DNA from: Candidatus Lachnoclostridium stercoravium
GTDB taxonomy: Bacteria > Bacillota > Clostridia > Lachnospirales > Lachnospiraceae
Direction: 5' to 3'
DNA length: 63,439 nucleotides
Assembly: GCA_019118365.1 (NCBI GenBank)
Contig: DWZA01000096.1
Coordinates: 1 to 63,439, forward strand
Positions 9,297-17,392 of the stretch are shown here, in pieces. Below the pieces are notes generated by a model. That model was not told the origin of the DNA. It was given only the letters and a program-made list of their open reading frames with translations, and searched no databases. The position numbers and the translations under genes are program-made. The stretch's first letter is position 1. Each line of letters starts with the position of its first letter.

Positions 9297-10343
9297 ATGG
9301 GATTAGAAGAGTATAAGGGCGTATATATCTTTGCGCAGCAGGTAGATAATAAATTAAGCAATATTGCTTTCGAGTTACTTGGAAAAGCAAGAGACCTGGC
9401 AAAAGATCTGGATACAGACGTTACTGCAGTCCTGATCGGATGCGATGTAAAGGGTCTTGCAGACGAGCTGGCTGCATATGGTGCAGACAAGGTCATCGTT
9501 GTTGACGATCCTCAGTTAAAGGAATACAGGACAGAGCCATATGCTCACGCACTGTCTTCCGTTATCAACAAATACAAACCGGAGATCATGCTGGTAGGCG
9601 CTACCGCGATCGGAAGAGATCTGGGACCAAGGGTATCCGCAAGAGTTGCAACCGGTCTTACCGCTGACTGTACAAAACTGGATATCGGCGACTTCCCGCT
9701 CACACCTGTACCAGGAAAAGAGCAGAAGCACAACCAGCTCCTTATGACACGTCCGGCATTCGGCGGAAATACGATCGCTACGATCGCTTGCCCGAACCAC
9801 CGTCCGCAGATGGCTACTGTTCGTCCAGGCGTTATGCAGGCGATCGCTAAGATCCCAGGAGCAAAAGCCGTTGTAGAAGAGTACAATCCTGGCTTTGAGC
9901 CAAACAACAACTACGTTGAGATCATGGACGTTGTGAAGTCTGTTGTTGATACAGTAGATATCATGGATGCAAAGATCCTTGTTTCCGGCGGCCGTGGAGT
10001 AGGAAGCCCTGAGAACTTTAAGATCCTTGAGGATCTGGCAAAAGCGATCGGCGGCGAAGTGAGCTGCTCCCGTGCGGTTGTAGACGCAGGCTGGAAGCCG
10101 AAGGACCTCCAGGTAGGCCAGACAGGAAAGACCGTTCGTCCGAACGTATACTTTGCTATTGGTATTTCCGGAGCGATTCAGCACGTTGCAGGTATGGAAG
10201 AGTCTGACGTTATCATTGCGATCAACAAAGACGATACCGCTCCGATCTTTGAAGTAGCTGACTACGGCATTGTAGGCGACTTAAATAAGATCGTTCCAGA
10301 ACTGACAAAGCAGATCATCGCAGCTAAGGAAGCTAAGATCTGA
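9297..10343 (+). CDS. etfA: Electron transfer flavoprotein alpha subunit
   Basis: A 348-residue EtfA and last gene of the butyrate operon. The N-terminal domain is an adenine-nucleotide alpha-hydrolase-like fold. The C-terminal FAD domain shows ILVSGGRGVGSPENFKILEDLAKAIGGEVSCSRAVVDAGW, VGQTGKTVRPNVYFAIGISGAIQHVAGM and IIAINKDDTAPIFEVADYGIVGDL. No N-terminal ferredoxin domain is present. Transcription ends at the strong terminator 20 bp downstream. Confidence 0.95.
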   Translation: MGLEEYKGVYIFAQQVDNKLSNIAFELLGKARDLAKDLDTDVTAVLIGCDVKGLADELAAYGADKVIVVDDPQLKEYRTEPYAHALSSVINKYKPEIMLVGATAIGRDLGPRVSARVATGLTADCTKLDIGDFPLTPVPGKEQKHNQLLMTRPAFGGNTIATIACPNHRPQMATVRPGVMQAIAKIPGAKAVVEEYNPGFEPNNNYVEIMDVVKSVVDTVDIMDAKILVSGGRGVGSPENFKILEDLAKAIGGEVSCSRAVVDAGWKPKDLQVGQTGKTVRPNVYFAIGISGAIQHVAGMEESDVIIAINKDDTAPIFEVADYGIVGDLNKIVPELTKQIIAAKEAKI

Positions 10344-10362
10344 TAGAGTATTATAAAAACGC

Positions 10363-10416
10363 CGCCCTGGGCAGGCTGTATGAAAGAAAATACAGTCTGT
10401 TCCAGGGCGATTTTTT
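10363..10416 (+). terminator. Terminator of the butyrate operon
   Basis: CGCCCTGG (10363-10370) pairs with CCAGGGCG (10402-10409), with further internal pairing of the ACTGTATTTTC-type segments, and is followed by ATTTTTT. Confidence 0.9.
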
Positions 10417-10497
10417 AAGTGCGTCGTGGTTTGCCCCACTCTTATTATTATAGTTTAAATGGATGAGTTTGACAATATTGCAAGATCCTTGAACAGC

Positions 10498-10537
10498 AAA
10501 AAAGCCAGAACACCTTGCTTTATCAAGGAATCCTGAC
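10498..10537 (-). terminator. Terminator of the tRNA-Trp transcript
   Basis: Read leftward, GTCAGGA pairs with TTCTGGC (two G-U pairs), enclosing CCTTG/CAAGG with a six-base loop. TTTTTT follows at 10503-10498. It lies 35 bp beyond the tRNA 3' end. Confidence 0.8.
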
Positions 10538-10571
10538 CTTCATCGGGTTGGGCTGTTTATCTAACAGTCAG

Positions 10572-10642
10572 CAGGGGAAGAGGGGCTCGAACCCCCATCT
10601 ACGGTTTTGGAGACCGCTGCTCTACCATTGAACTATTCCCCT
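10572..10642 (-). tRNA. tRNA-Trp (anticodon CCA)
   Basis: The reverse complement folds as a complete 71-nt tRNA. The acceptor stem is AGGGGAA/UUCCCCU with a G discriminator, the D arm is GUUC...GAGC, the anticodon stem is GCGGU/ACCGU around the loop CUCCAAA (anticodon CCA), and the T arm is GGGGGUUCGAGCCCCUC with one G-U pair. The 3' CCA is not encoded; the genomic sequence continues GCTGA. It is a stand-alone gene with its own promoter and terminator, convergent with the butyrate operon. Confidence 0.95.
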
Positions 10643-10671
10643 TCAGCGCGCTTTCTCTCGCGTGCCTAAGT

Positions 10672-10700
10672 ATAATACCATAAATTCAGAAATGTGTCAA
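10672..10700 (-). promoter_or_regulatory. Sigma-A promoter of tRNA-Trp
   Basis: Read leftward: TTGACA (10700-10695), a 17-bp spacer and TATTAT (10677-10672), about 30 bp before the mature tRNA 5' end. This is a near-consensus promoter, as expected for a stable RNA gene. Confidence 0.85.
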
Positions 10701-10920
10701 CATTTTTTACAATTTTTCTTTTTACGAAAAACCTGTATAAATTTCACAAATTTTCGTTTTGTATTTTATTAGAAACAAAGGCGTAAGGCGAAGGAAATAA
10801 GAATTATTTTTATTATTGATAGAAGAATTTGAGTAAAATGCTAAAAATATCCAGCATAAAAATTAAAAGATGAGAAAAAATTTACAATAACTGGAGGAAA
10901 AATGGCATTTTATCCTGAAT
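10701..10920. other. AT-rich intergenic stretch without a recognised gene
   Basis: This strongly AT-rich interval separates the tRNA promoter from the HPr-like promoter. It holds one ten-codon frame (10902-10934) with a good GGAGG site, discussed under rejected items. I see no other gene or stable hairpin. Confidence 0.5.
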
Positions 10921-10949
10921 TTGACAACAAATGAAATAAATGTTATAAA
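10921..10949 (+). promoter_or_regulatory. Sigma-A promoter of the HPr-like gene
   Basis: TTGACA (10921-10926), a 17-bp spacer and TATAAA (10944-10949), about 50 bp before the start codon. Confidence 0.75.
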
Positions 10950-11002
10950 TATGGCAACACTTTAGTTAATGCATATGCTAGTTAATGAAGGAGTTGTTTA
11001 AT

Positions 11003-11248
11003 ATGATGAAACAGAAAAAGATTATGTTACCTACCGTTGCGGAAGCAAAGGAGTTTGTAGCTGTTGCAGGAAAGTGTGATTTTGATATTAATGTATTTTA
11101 CAATCGCATCATCATCGATGCAAAGTCCATTCTCGGCGTATTAAGCCTTGATCTGAGAAAGATCCTGACAGTCGAGTATGATGGAGAGAACGAAGAGTTA
11201 GAAGCTTTTTTAAACGAGAAAGCAGCAAGTAAATATAAGGCCGCATAA
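11003..11248 (+). CDS. HPr-fold protein lacking the phosphorylatable histidine
   Basis: An 81-residue HPr/PtsH-family-like protein. The central KSILGVLSLDL matches the region around the regulatory Ser46 of HPr and Crh. The N-terminal segment that normally holds the His15 motif is replaced, and the protein has no histidine at all, so it cannot pass phosphate in the sugar PTS. By analogy with Crh it might be a regulatory target of HPr kinase, but that is inference. ATG 11003 is chosen because AAGGAG at 10988-10993 is nine bases upstream; an earlier in-frame ATG at 10985 overlaps that site. It has its own promoter and terminator, so it is monocistronic. Confidence 0.75.
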   Translation: MMKQKKIMLPTVAEAKEFVAVAGKCDFDINVFYNRIIIDAKSILGVLSLDLRKILTVEYDGENEELEAFLNEKAASKYKAA

Positions 11249-11268
11249 GCAGCTAAAGTGTAGAAGAA

Positions 11269-11311
11269 AGGGCAGTTGTCCGGGTACAGGATCCGGGCGG
11301 CTGCCCTTTTT
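11269..11311 (+). terminator. Terminator after the HPr-like gene
   Basis: AGGGCAG (11269-11275) pairs with CTGCCCT (11301-11307), with CCGG pairing inside, followed by TTTTT. Confidence 0.85.
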
Positions 11312-11329
11312 CGTTGCGCAGGAAAATAC

Positions 11330-11358
11330 TTTTGTTTTGCAGGAGTTATTGATATAAT
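11330..11358 (+). promoter_or_regulatory. Candidate promoter for the nuclease-helicase gene
   Basis: A perfect TATAAT at 11353-11358 has only a weak TTTTGT 17 bp upstream. The dispersed GTAACTGTTCAG motif starts right after the -10 box, so it would lie at the 5' end of the transcript. Confidence 0.45.
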
Positions 11359-11409
11359 GTAACTGTTCAGGACGGCACATCTTCTTGCCCGGCTAAGGCC
11401 GGACAAAAA
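11359..11409 (+). repeat. Reduced copy of the GTAACAGTTCAG structured element
   Basis: GTAACTGTTCAGGACGGCAC (11359-11378) is followed by an imperfect hairpin, CTTCTTGCCCGGC with GGCCGGACAAAAAG. The GACGGCACAT...GCCCG...AAGGC order matches the distal part of the element at 63314-63344, and CTTCTTGCCCG equals a stem of the element at 28676-28834. Confidence 0.6.
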
Positions 11410-11456
11410 GTCTTTTGCTCCCTGATAATAAATACGGGATGTACGAAGGATTTGAG

Positions 11457-13826
11457 ATGGAAGAAAAGCACAGAGAAGAAGGAACGCAGAAGAAAATAAA
11501 GATTTCCGTAAGGAACCTGGTGGAATTTGTGCTGCGCTCCGGCGATCTGGACAACAGGCGTACTTCCAGCGCGCAGAAAGAGGCCATGCAGGAAGGCAGC
11601 CGCATACACAGAAAGATCCAGAAGCGTATGGGTTCCGGCTATCAGGCGGAAGTGGGAATGAAATTCGCAGTAGAGGAGGATGGATTTTCCATTGAGATAG
11701 AGGGAAGGGCCGACGGGATCATACGGGAAGCTTCCGGCGTTACCGTAGACGAGATCAAAGGCGTATATCAGGATCTGGCAGAGAAGGAAAAGGCAGAAGA
11801 GGTCCATCTAGCTCAGGCGAGGTGCTACGGATATTTTCTGGCGGAAAAAGAGGATCTTCCGTCGGTAACGATACAGATCACTTATTGTAATATAGAAACA
11901 GAAGAAATACGGCGTTTCCGGGAGGAGCTTTCTTATGAAGAATTAAAGGAATGGTTTGGGGGATTGATCCATGAATATGCAAAATGGGCCAGGTACCTTT
12001 ACCATCACGGGCTCCGCCGGGATGCTTCCATAAAAGATCTGGCGTTTCCCTACCCCTACCGGAAGGGGCAGAAAGAGCTGGCGGCTGTGGTATACCGCGC
12101 CATCGAGGGAGAAAAGCGGCTGTTCATCCAGGCTCCGACCGGAACGGGAAAAACGCTGGCAGCGGTTTATCCGGCGTTAAAAGCGATCGGGGAAGGCCAT
12201 GGCGATAAACTGTTCTATCTTACGGCCAAGACGATCACCAGGACGGTAGCGGAAGACACATTTTCCATATTAAGAGATCATGGGCTGTATTTTCTGTCAG
12301 TGACGATCACGGCGAAGGAAAAGCTTTGTTTCCTGGAAAAGCCGGACTGTAATCCGGATAGCTGTCCCTATGCGAAAGGCCATTTTGACCGGGTTAACGA
12401 CGCGGTCTACGAGATCATCCACAGAGAAGCTGCCATCGGCAGGGAGACGGTCCTGGAATACGCAGAACGCTTCCAGGTATGCCCCTTTGAATTCTGTCTG
12501 GATATCACCAACTGGGCGGACGGGATCATCTGCGACTATAATTATGTATTTGATCCAGGAGTACGCCTGAAACGGTATTTTGCCGACAATGTGACGGGAG
12601 AATATATCTTTCTCATCGACGAGGCGCACAATCTGGTTTCCAGAGCCAGGGAAATGTACAGCGAATCTATTGTAAAAGAGGAAGTCCTGCTGGTAAAACG
12701 GATCCTGAAAGAGCGCTCTCCAAAGCTTACCCGCCTGCTGGACCGCTGCAACCGGATCCTGCTGGAAATGAAGCGGGAATGCGGGGAGGCGACTCTTTTT
12801 CCAGATGTGAACCATCTTTGCCTGGCAGTGTCAGCCATGTTTGCGCAGCTGGAGATATTTATGGAGGAAAATGTGGAATTTGAGGACAGGGATATTGTCC
12901 TGGATTTCTATTTTCGGATAAGAAATTTTCTTTCCATTCATGAACTGGCTGATGAAAATTATCAGATATATGGAGAAGTGGGGAGAGACGGGCAGTTTTC
13001 AGTGAGGCTTTTCTGCGTGAATCCTTCTGGAAATCTGATCAGCTGCCTGAACCAGGGCAGGGCGGCCGTCTTTTTCTCAGCAACGCTCCTTCCTGTAAAT
13101 TATTATAAGGAATTGTTAAGCGGCGCCAAGGAAGACCCTGCTGTTTACGCAAGATCGCCTTTCCAGAAAGATCATATGCTCCTGCTGGTAGGAAGGGACG
13201 TAAGCAGCCGGTATACCAGGAGAAACGCGCGGGAATATGAAAAGATCGCCGACTATATAGAAAATATCACAGAAGCCAGAAAAGGCAATTATATGGTGTT
13301 CTTTCCTTCCTATCAATATATGCAGGAGATCGAAGGCGTTCTGTCTGCAAGAGGCTCCGGGCTTGTCCGGACGCTTCAGAAAAATAATATGAACGAGGCA
13401 GAGAGGGAGGATTTCCTTCGAAAGTTTGAAGAGGAGAGAACAGGATCCTTTGCAGCCTTTTGCGTCATGGGCGGCGTATTTTCTGAAGGGATCGATCTGA
13501 AGGAAGAGCGGCTGATCGGGGCGATCCTTATTGGAACGGGGCTTCCGATGGTATGTACGGAACAGGAGATCCTGAAAGGATATTTTGACAGGCAGAATAA
13601 GGATGGTTTTCGTTTCGCATATCAATACCCAGGCATGTGTAAGGTCATGCAGGCTGCGGGAAGGGTGATACGGACGGCCTCAGATCGGGGCGTAGTGGCC
13701 CTGTTGGACGAGCGGTTCCTGGAATGGGATTATCAGGCGATGTTTCCCAGGGAATGGACGGATTATCAGATCGTGGATCGGGGAAATGTGAAAGCGGCGG
13801 TGGAGCGGTTCTGGGAAGATATTTAG
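11457..13826 (+). CDS. PD-(D/E)XK nuclease-like domain fused to an XPD/DinG-family DNA helicase
   Basis: A 789-residue superfamily 2 helicase. The first 170 residues resemble a Cas4/RecB-type nuclease, with H51 in GSRIHRKI, D86 in EGRADGI and D98-E99-x-K101 in VDEIKG. The helicase follows: Walker A APTGTGKT near 226-233, a cysteine cluster (291, 298, 303, 342 and 347) fitting the iron-sulfur domain of XPD/DinG proteins, DEAH near 388-391, and a C-terminal motor with FFSATLLP, GVFSEGIDL and QAAGRVIR. The family unwinds DNA in repair. ATG 11457, behind AAGGA, is preferred; an in-frame TTG at 11415 would lie inside the upstream repeat. It is monocistronic. Confidence 0.85.
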   Translation: MEEKHREEGTQKKIKISVRNLVEFVLRSGDLDNRRTSSAQKEAMQEGSRIHRKIQKRMGSGYQAEVGMKFAVEEDGFSIEIEGRADGIIREASGVTVDEIKGVYQDLAEKEKAEEVHLAQARCYGYFLAEKEDLPSVTIQITYCNIETEEIRRFREELSYEELKEWFGGLIHEYAKWARYLYHHGLRRDASIKDLAFPYPYRKGQKELAAVVYRAIEGEKRLFIQAPTGTGKTLAAVYPALKAIGEGHGDKLFYLTAKTITRTVAEDTFSILRDHGLYFLSVTITAKEKLCFLEKPDCNPDSCPYAKGHFDRVNDAVYEIIHREAAIGRETVLEYAERFQVCPFEFCLDITNWADGIICDYNYVFDPGVRLKRYFADNVTGEYIFLIDEAHNLVSRAREMYSESIVKEEVLLVKRILKERSPKLTRLLDRCNRILLEMKRECGEATLFPDVNHLCLAVSAMFAQLEIFMEENVEFEDRDIVLDFYFRIRNFLSIHELADENYQIYGEVGRDGQFSVRLFCVNPSGNLISCLNQGRAAVFFSATLLPVNYYKELLSGAKEDPAVYARSPFQKDHMLLLVGRDVSSRYTRRNAREYEKIADYIENITEARKGNYMVFFPSYQYMQEIEGVLSARGSGLVRTLQKNNMNEAEREDFLRKFEEERTGSFAAFCVMGGVFSEGIDLKEERLIGAILIGTGLPMVCTEQEILKGYFDRQNKDGFRFAYQYPGMCKVMQAAGRVIRTASDRGVVALLDERFLEWDYQAMFPREWTDYQIVDRGNVKAAVERFWEDI

Positions 13827-13834
13827 CTGTAATG

Positions 13835-13877
13835 AAATAGGTATTTTGTCAACATATGACAAAATACCTATTTTTTT
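13835..13877 (+). terminator. Terminator of the nuclease-helicase gene
   Basis: A perfect 16-bp stem (13835-13850 with 13858-13873, core AATAGGTATTTTGTC) with a seven-base loop is followed by TTTTTTT. Confidence 0.9.
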
Positions 13878-13896
13878 AACAAAAAAATAGAAAATA

Positions 13897-13925
13897 TTGA
13901 CATTTTGCACAGTTCATTATATAAT
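13897..13925 (+). promoter_or_regulatory. Perfect-consensus promoter of the bicupin-oligopeptide operon
   Basis: TTGACA (13897-13902), a 17-bp spacer and TATAAT (13920-13925) match sigma-A consensus at every position. The start codon follows 55 bp later. Such a promoter usually needs repression; the ROK regulator at the operon end is the obvious candidate. Confidence 0.88.
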
Positions 13926-13980
13926 TTATTATAATAATTAATTTAATTAAATAATAAAATAAATAGCAAAGGAGGGTTAT

Positions 13981-14736
13981 ATGCTGCCTACGGATAAATT
14001 GCTCTTATCAAGGGCCAGGATCGTTCCAGGTTATTACGCATTGATTCCACCAGAAGGAAGGGTGTACAATACTTTTCCTCATATACAGGGAAAAGTCGCT
14101 ATCACTGCAACTCCTAAATTAGGTGCAGGTTTTGTTTCCTATGTTATACGGCCAGACCAAAGTAAACGGATCGTAGGGAAATTAATATCAGATAAAGATA
14201 TAGAATATTTTTTATATATTAATAATGGAATGGTGAATATAACGACGGAAAAGATAAAAGGGACAATGGAAAAAGGATTTTATATGTATTTGCCCCCAAA
14301 TCAATATGCAGATTTTGAAAGTTGGGACGAGTCAGGAGAAATATTTCTATATAAGAGAAAATATGTTCCGCTGGAAGGAAAATTCCCCTGGTTTGTCTGG
14401 GGTAATGCATCAAATATCCCTTGGCATGATTGTGAAGATGCACAGAACCTTCTAAGCAAAGAATTGCTGCCTTCTAATGAGGAATTTGATATTGGATTTC
14501 ATATTTTACGATTTAAGAAAGGGGGATGCCATGGTTTCGTAGAAACGCACTATCAGGAACATGGAGCCTTTATACTCCAAGGACAGGGAATGTATCTTTT
14601 AGATACAATCTGGAGCCCAGTAAAAAAAGGAGACTTTATCTGGATGGGGCCATTCGTTCCGCAAGCTGCTTATGGAATAGGGGAAGGAGAGTTTTCTTAT
14701 TTGCTCTCAAAAGATTGCAACAGAGATTTTATTTGA
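13981..14736 (+). CDS. Second ureidoglycine aminohydrolase-like bicupin
   Basis: A 251-residue bicupin, clearly related to the protein at 35-814 but divergent. The metal-ligand pattern E188-x-H190-x3-H194 with Q228 keeps the same spacing, and the tails YLLSKDCNRDxx are alike. It is the first gene of an operon with a full oligopeptide-type importer and a ROK regulator, starting with ATG after AAAGGAGGG. The setting suggests that the imported compound, perhaps a ureide or a small amide, is the substrate. This is inference, and the family assignment does not prove ureidoglycine hydrolysis. Codon use is markedly AT-rich, like the rest of this operon. Confidence 0.78.
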   Translation: MLPTDKLLLSRARIVPGYYALIPPEGRVYNTFPHIQGKVAITATPKLGAGFVSYVIRPDQSKRIVGKLISDKDIEYFLYINNGMVNITTEKIKGTMEKGFYMYLPPNQYADFESWDESGEIFLYKRKYVPLEGKFPWFVWGNASNIPWHDCEDAQNLLSKELLPSNEEFDIGFHILRFKKGGCHGFVETHYQEHGAFILQGQGMYLLDTIWSPVKKGDFIWMGPFVPQAAYGIGEGEFSYLLSKDCNRDFI

Positions 14737-14763
14737 AAATAATGAAAGGAGAGTGTAGGACAT

Positions 14764-16380
14764 ATGAAAAAAGTTTGGACACAGTTGGTAATAGGGGTAT
14801 GTCTGGCAGGTTTTTTAGCAGGTTGTGGCGGAACAGAAAGTCAAACGGAAGAGACTCGTGTCTCCGAGTCGGAAAAAAGCGGACCGGAAGATGAATCAAC
14901 AGAATATGGAGACGAGATACATGTAGCAATGGCAGCAGTCCCAGACTCTATGGACGTCCATTATCAGAGTGATCAGCTGGCAAGGATCATTGGATATGGA
15001 ATGATATGGGAATCATTGATGACGATGACAGAGGATTATATTCCAAAGCCAGAATTAGCAGAAAGCTGTGAAGTAAATGAAGATTGTACAGAATATGTAT
15101 ATAACCTGAGAAAAGGAGTATTGTTTCATGATGGGCAGGAAATGAAAGCTGACGATGTAGTGGCATCCATGAATCGCTGGATCTCGGCTTATGGCAGTGT
15201 AAGGGAAATGGTAGGAGAGTCCAGATTTGAAAAAGTCGATGACTATACTGTGAAAATTTCCATGGAGAAACCAGCTCTGTTTTTAAATGAGTTGATTGCA
15301 GCTCAAAGTCAATGTTCAGCGATTATGCCTGAAACAGTTATTGAAAATGTAGATGAATCTACGGGATTTATTAATCAATATATTGGAACAGGGCCATATA
15401 AGTTTGAAGAATGGGCTGATGGTCAGTATATAAAACTTACGAGGAATGAGGAATATCAGCCTTATGGGAATCCAGGAGAAGCTAGCGGCTGGTGGGGATA
15501 TAAAAATGCTTATATAAAAGATGTATACTTTGATTTCGTACCAGATAATATTACAAGGGGTACCGGTGTGCTTACTGGAGAATATGATTTTGGATTCCAA
15601 CTGCCTTCTGATAATTATTCTATGTTTGATGGCAATCCAGATACTATAATCTATAAAGAGAATGCTGGTTCAGCTATGACCATATTTAATAAGAAAGAAG
15701 GACTTTCTGTAAATCCTCTTATCCGAAAAGCTGTGCTATATGCTGTTGATCCGGAAAATGTAATGCAGGCTGCGTGGACATCAACTGATTTTTATAGGAT
15801 GGAATCCAGTTATATGAGCCAGGAACAGGCCAATTGGTATAGTAAGAGCGGAAGTGAGTATTATGACGCTGTAGATAAAGAAAAAGCCAAGCAATATCTG
15901 GAAGAGGCTGGATACAATGGCGAAGTGTATAGAATCCTTGTCAACAGCGATCACAATTTCTTTACTTCTATGGCAGTTGTTATAAAAGCAGAATTGGAAG
16001 AAATTGGGATGAATGTGGAGCTTAAGAGTGTAGAAGCAGCTACGTTCCTGAATCAAAGAAATGATTCATCCATCTATGACGCATTTTTGGCAACACCGAT
16101 CCCCGTTTGTGTTCCAAGCATGCAGATTTATTTGAATCCTTCATGGCCAGGATGGACTACAGATGAAAAGATCATGGAATTAAATGGAAATATTAATTCA
16201 TCACTTTCTGTAGAAGAAGCAAAGGGATACTGGGATGAATTACAAGAGTATTGCTGGGCAGAAAGTCTTCCTGTGATCAAATATGGAGAATTTTTTAACT
16301 ATAGTGTATCAAGTTCCAAAGTGAAAGATCTTGTATACTTTAATGGACCGTATGTAGGAAACGCAAAAATTGAAAAATAA
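14764..16380 (+). CDS. Oligopeptide/dipeptide-type ABC substrate-binding lipoprotein
   Basis: A 538-residue family 5 extracellular binding protein (DppA/OppA/NikA type). A lipoprotein signal with the lipobox LAGC at about residue 21 is followed by an acidic linker. The hallmark YVYNLRKGVLFHDGQEMKADDVVASMNRW, then TGPYKFEEW and VNPLIRKAVLYAVDPENVM, identify the family. It would capture peptides, nickel chelates, opines or related solutes at the cell surface. It lies 27 bp after the bicupin and before the two permeases. The ligand cannot be told from sequence alone. Confidence 0.92.
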   Translation: MKKVWTQLVIGVCLAGFLAGCGGTESQTEETRVSESEKSGPEDESTEYGDEIHVAMAAVPDSMDVHYQSDQLARIIGYGMIWESLMTMTEDYIPKPELAESCEVNEDCTEYVYNLRKGVLFHDGQEMKADDVVASMNRWISAYGSVREMVGESRFEKVDDYTVKISMEKPALFLNELIAAQSQCSAIMPETVIENVDESTGFINQYIGTGPYKFEEWADGQYIKLTRNEEYQPYGNPGEASGWWGYKNAYIKDVYFDFVPDNITRGTGVLTGEYDFGFQLPSDNYSMFDGNPDTIIYKENAGSAMTIFNKKEGLSVNPLIRKAVLYAVDPENVMQAAWTSTDFYRMESSYMSQEQANWYSKSGSEYYDAVDKEKAKQYLEEAGYNGEVYRILVNSDHNFFTSMAVVIKAELEEIGMNVELKSVEAATFLNQRNDSSIYDAFLATPIPVCVPSMQIYLNPSWPGWTTDEKIMELNGNINSSLSVEEAKGYWDELQEYCWAESLPVIKYGEFFNYSVSSSKVKDLVYFNGPYVGNAKIEK

Positions 16381-16428
16381 AGAAGTTTCCGAAGAAAAAG
16401 GACATGGAAGAAACAGCAGGAGGGCTTT

Positions 16429-17379
16429 GTGAAAAAATATATATTAAAACGCATTCTAACAATGATCCCTGTCTTTATTATCACATCGGTCATAATCTTC
16501 TCTATCATTCATCTAACGCCTGGAGATCCGGCTAGAGTGATATTAGGCGATGGAGCTGTAGAAGAGGATGTAATTGCGCTGCAAAAAAAGATGGGCTTGG
16601 ATAAGCCGGTTCTTGTACAATATGCAGACTGGGTCGGGGGGATTTTTAAAGGAGACTTGGGAGAATCATTGTTCATTGACGAACCAATGTGGGAGATTAT
16701 TGTAAGCCATATGAAGCCTACCCTATCCCTTACTATTTACGCTCTTTTAATTGCAGCAGGAGTCGGGATTCCATTTGGAATCCTGGCTGCCAAATATCGG
16801 GGAAGTGTTTTAGACCATGGCGTAACATTAGTTTCTCTTTGCGGAATCAGTGTGCCCAACTTTGTTGTAGCACTGCTTCTTATGTTGCTATTTGCTTTCC
16901 GTATTCGATTATTCCCTGTGGCAGGATATAAGACTTTAGAAGAAGGATTTATACCTCATATTCGATATTTGACACTTCCGGCAGTGGCTTTAGGATTTAT
17001 TCATATGGCGCTTATTATGAGAATGACAAGATCATCTGTTTTGGAAGTTTTAAGCAGCGATTATGTGAAGATGGCAAGGGCAAAAGGAGTAGGGGAAGCA
17101 GCCATTATGGTAAGACATGCCTTGAAAAATGCATTGCTCCCCATCATAACTGTTATCGGACAGACAACAATAACTTTGCTGGCCGGGGCAGTGGTTTCAG
17201 AAGCAATATTTAATATTCCGGGAATCGGGCAGTTAGTCGTTACTTCCATTGAACGGAGAGACTATATGGTGATACAGGCAGTCGTTTTAGTCATCGCTTT
17301 GATCAATATGGTTGTAACGTTGATATTAGATATCCTTTATGCAATTATAGATCCAAGGATAAGGCTTGATACCAGATAG
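16429..17379 (+). CDS. Oligopeptide-type ABC transporter permease (DppB-like)
   Basis: A 316-residue inner-membrane permease with about six membrane helices. It begins MKKYILKRILTMIPVFIITSVIIF, continues with HLTPGDPARVILG, and has the ATPase-contact EAA loop VLSSDYVKMARAKGVGEAAIMVRHALKNALLPIIT. The GTG start at 16429 lies behind AGGAGG. The family pairs DppB and DppC as a heterodimer, and the DppC-like gene begins 13 bp downstream. Confidence 0.93.
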   Translation: MKKYILKRILTMIPVFIITSVIIFSIIHLTPGDPARVILGDGAVEEDVIALQKKMGLDKPVLVQYADWVGGIFKGDLGESLFIDEPMWEIIVSHMKPTLSLTIYALLIAAGVGIPFGILAAKYRGSVLDHGVTLVSLCGISVPNFVVALLLMLLFAFRIRLFPVAGYKTLEEGFIPHIRYLTLPAVALGFIHMALIMRMTRSSVLEVLSSDYVKMARAKGVGEAAIMVRHALKNALLPIITVIGQTTITLLAGAVVSEAIFNIPGIGQLVVTSIERRDYMVIQAVVLVIALINMVVTLILDILYAIIDPRIRLDTR

Positions 17380-17392
17380 GAGGTTTAGCATA

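Noticed and set aside
10902-10934. A ten-codon frame with a good GGAGG site upstream of the HPr-like gene
   Set aside because: It overlaps the -35 region of the HPr-like promoter and has no promoter of its own or attenuator after it, so a chance match is more likely.
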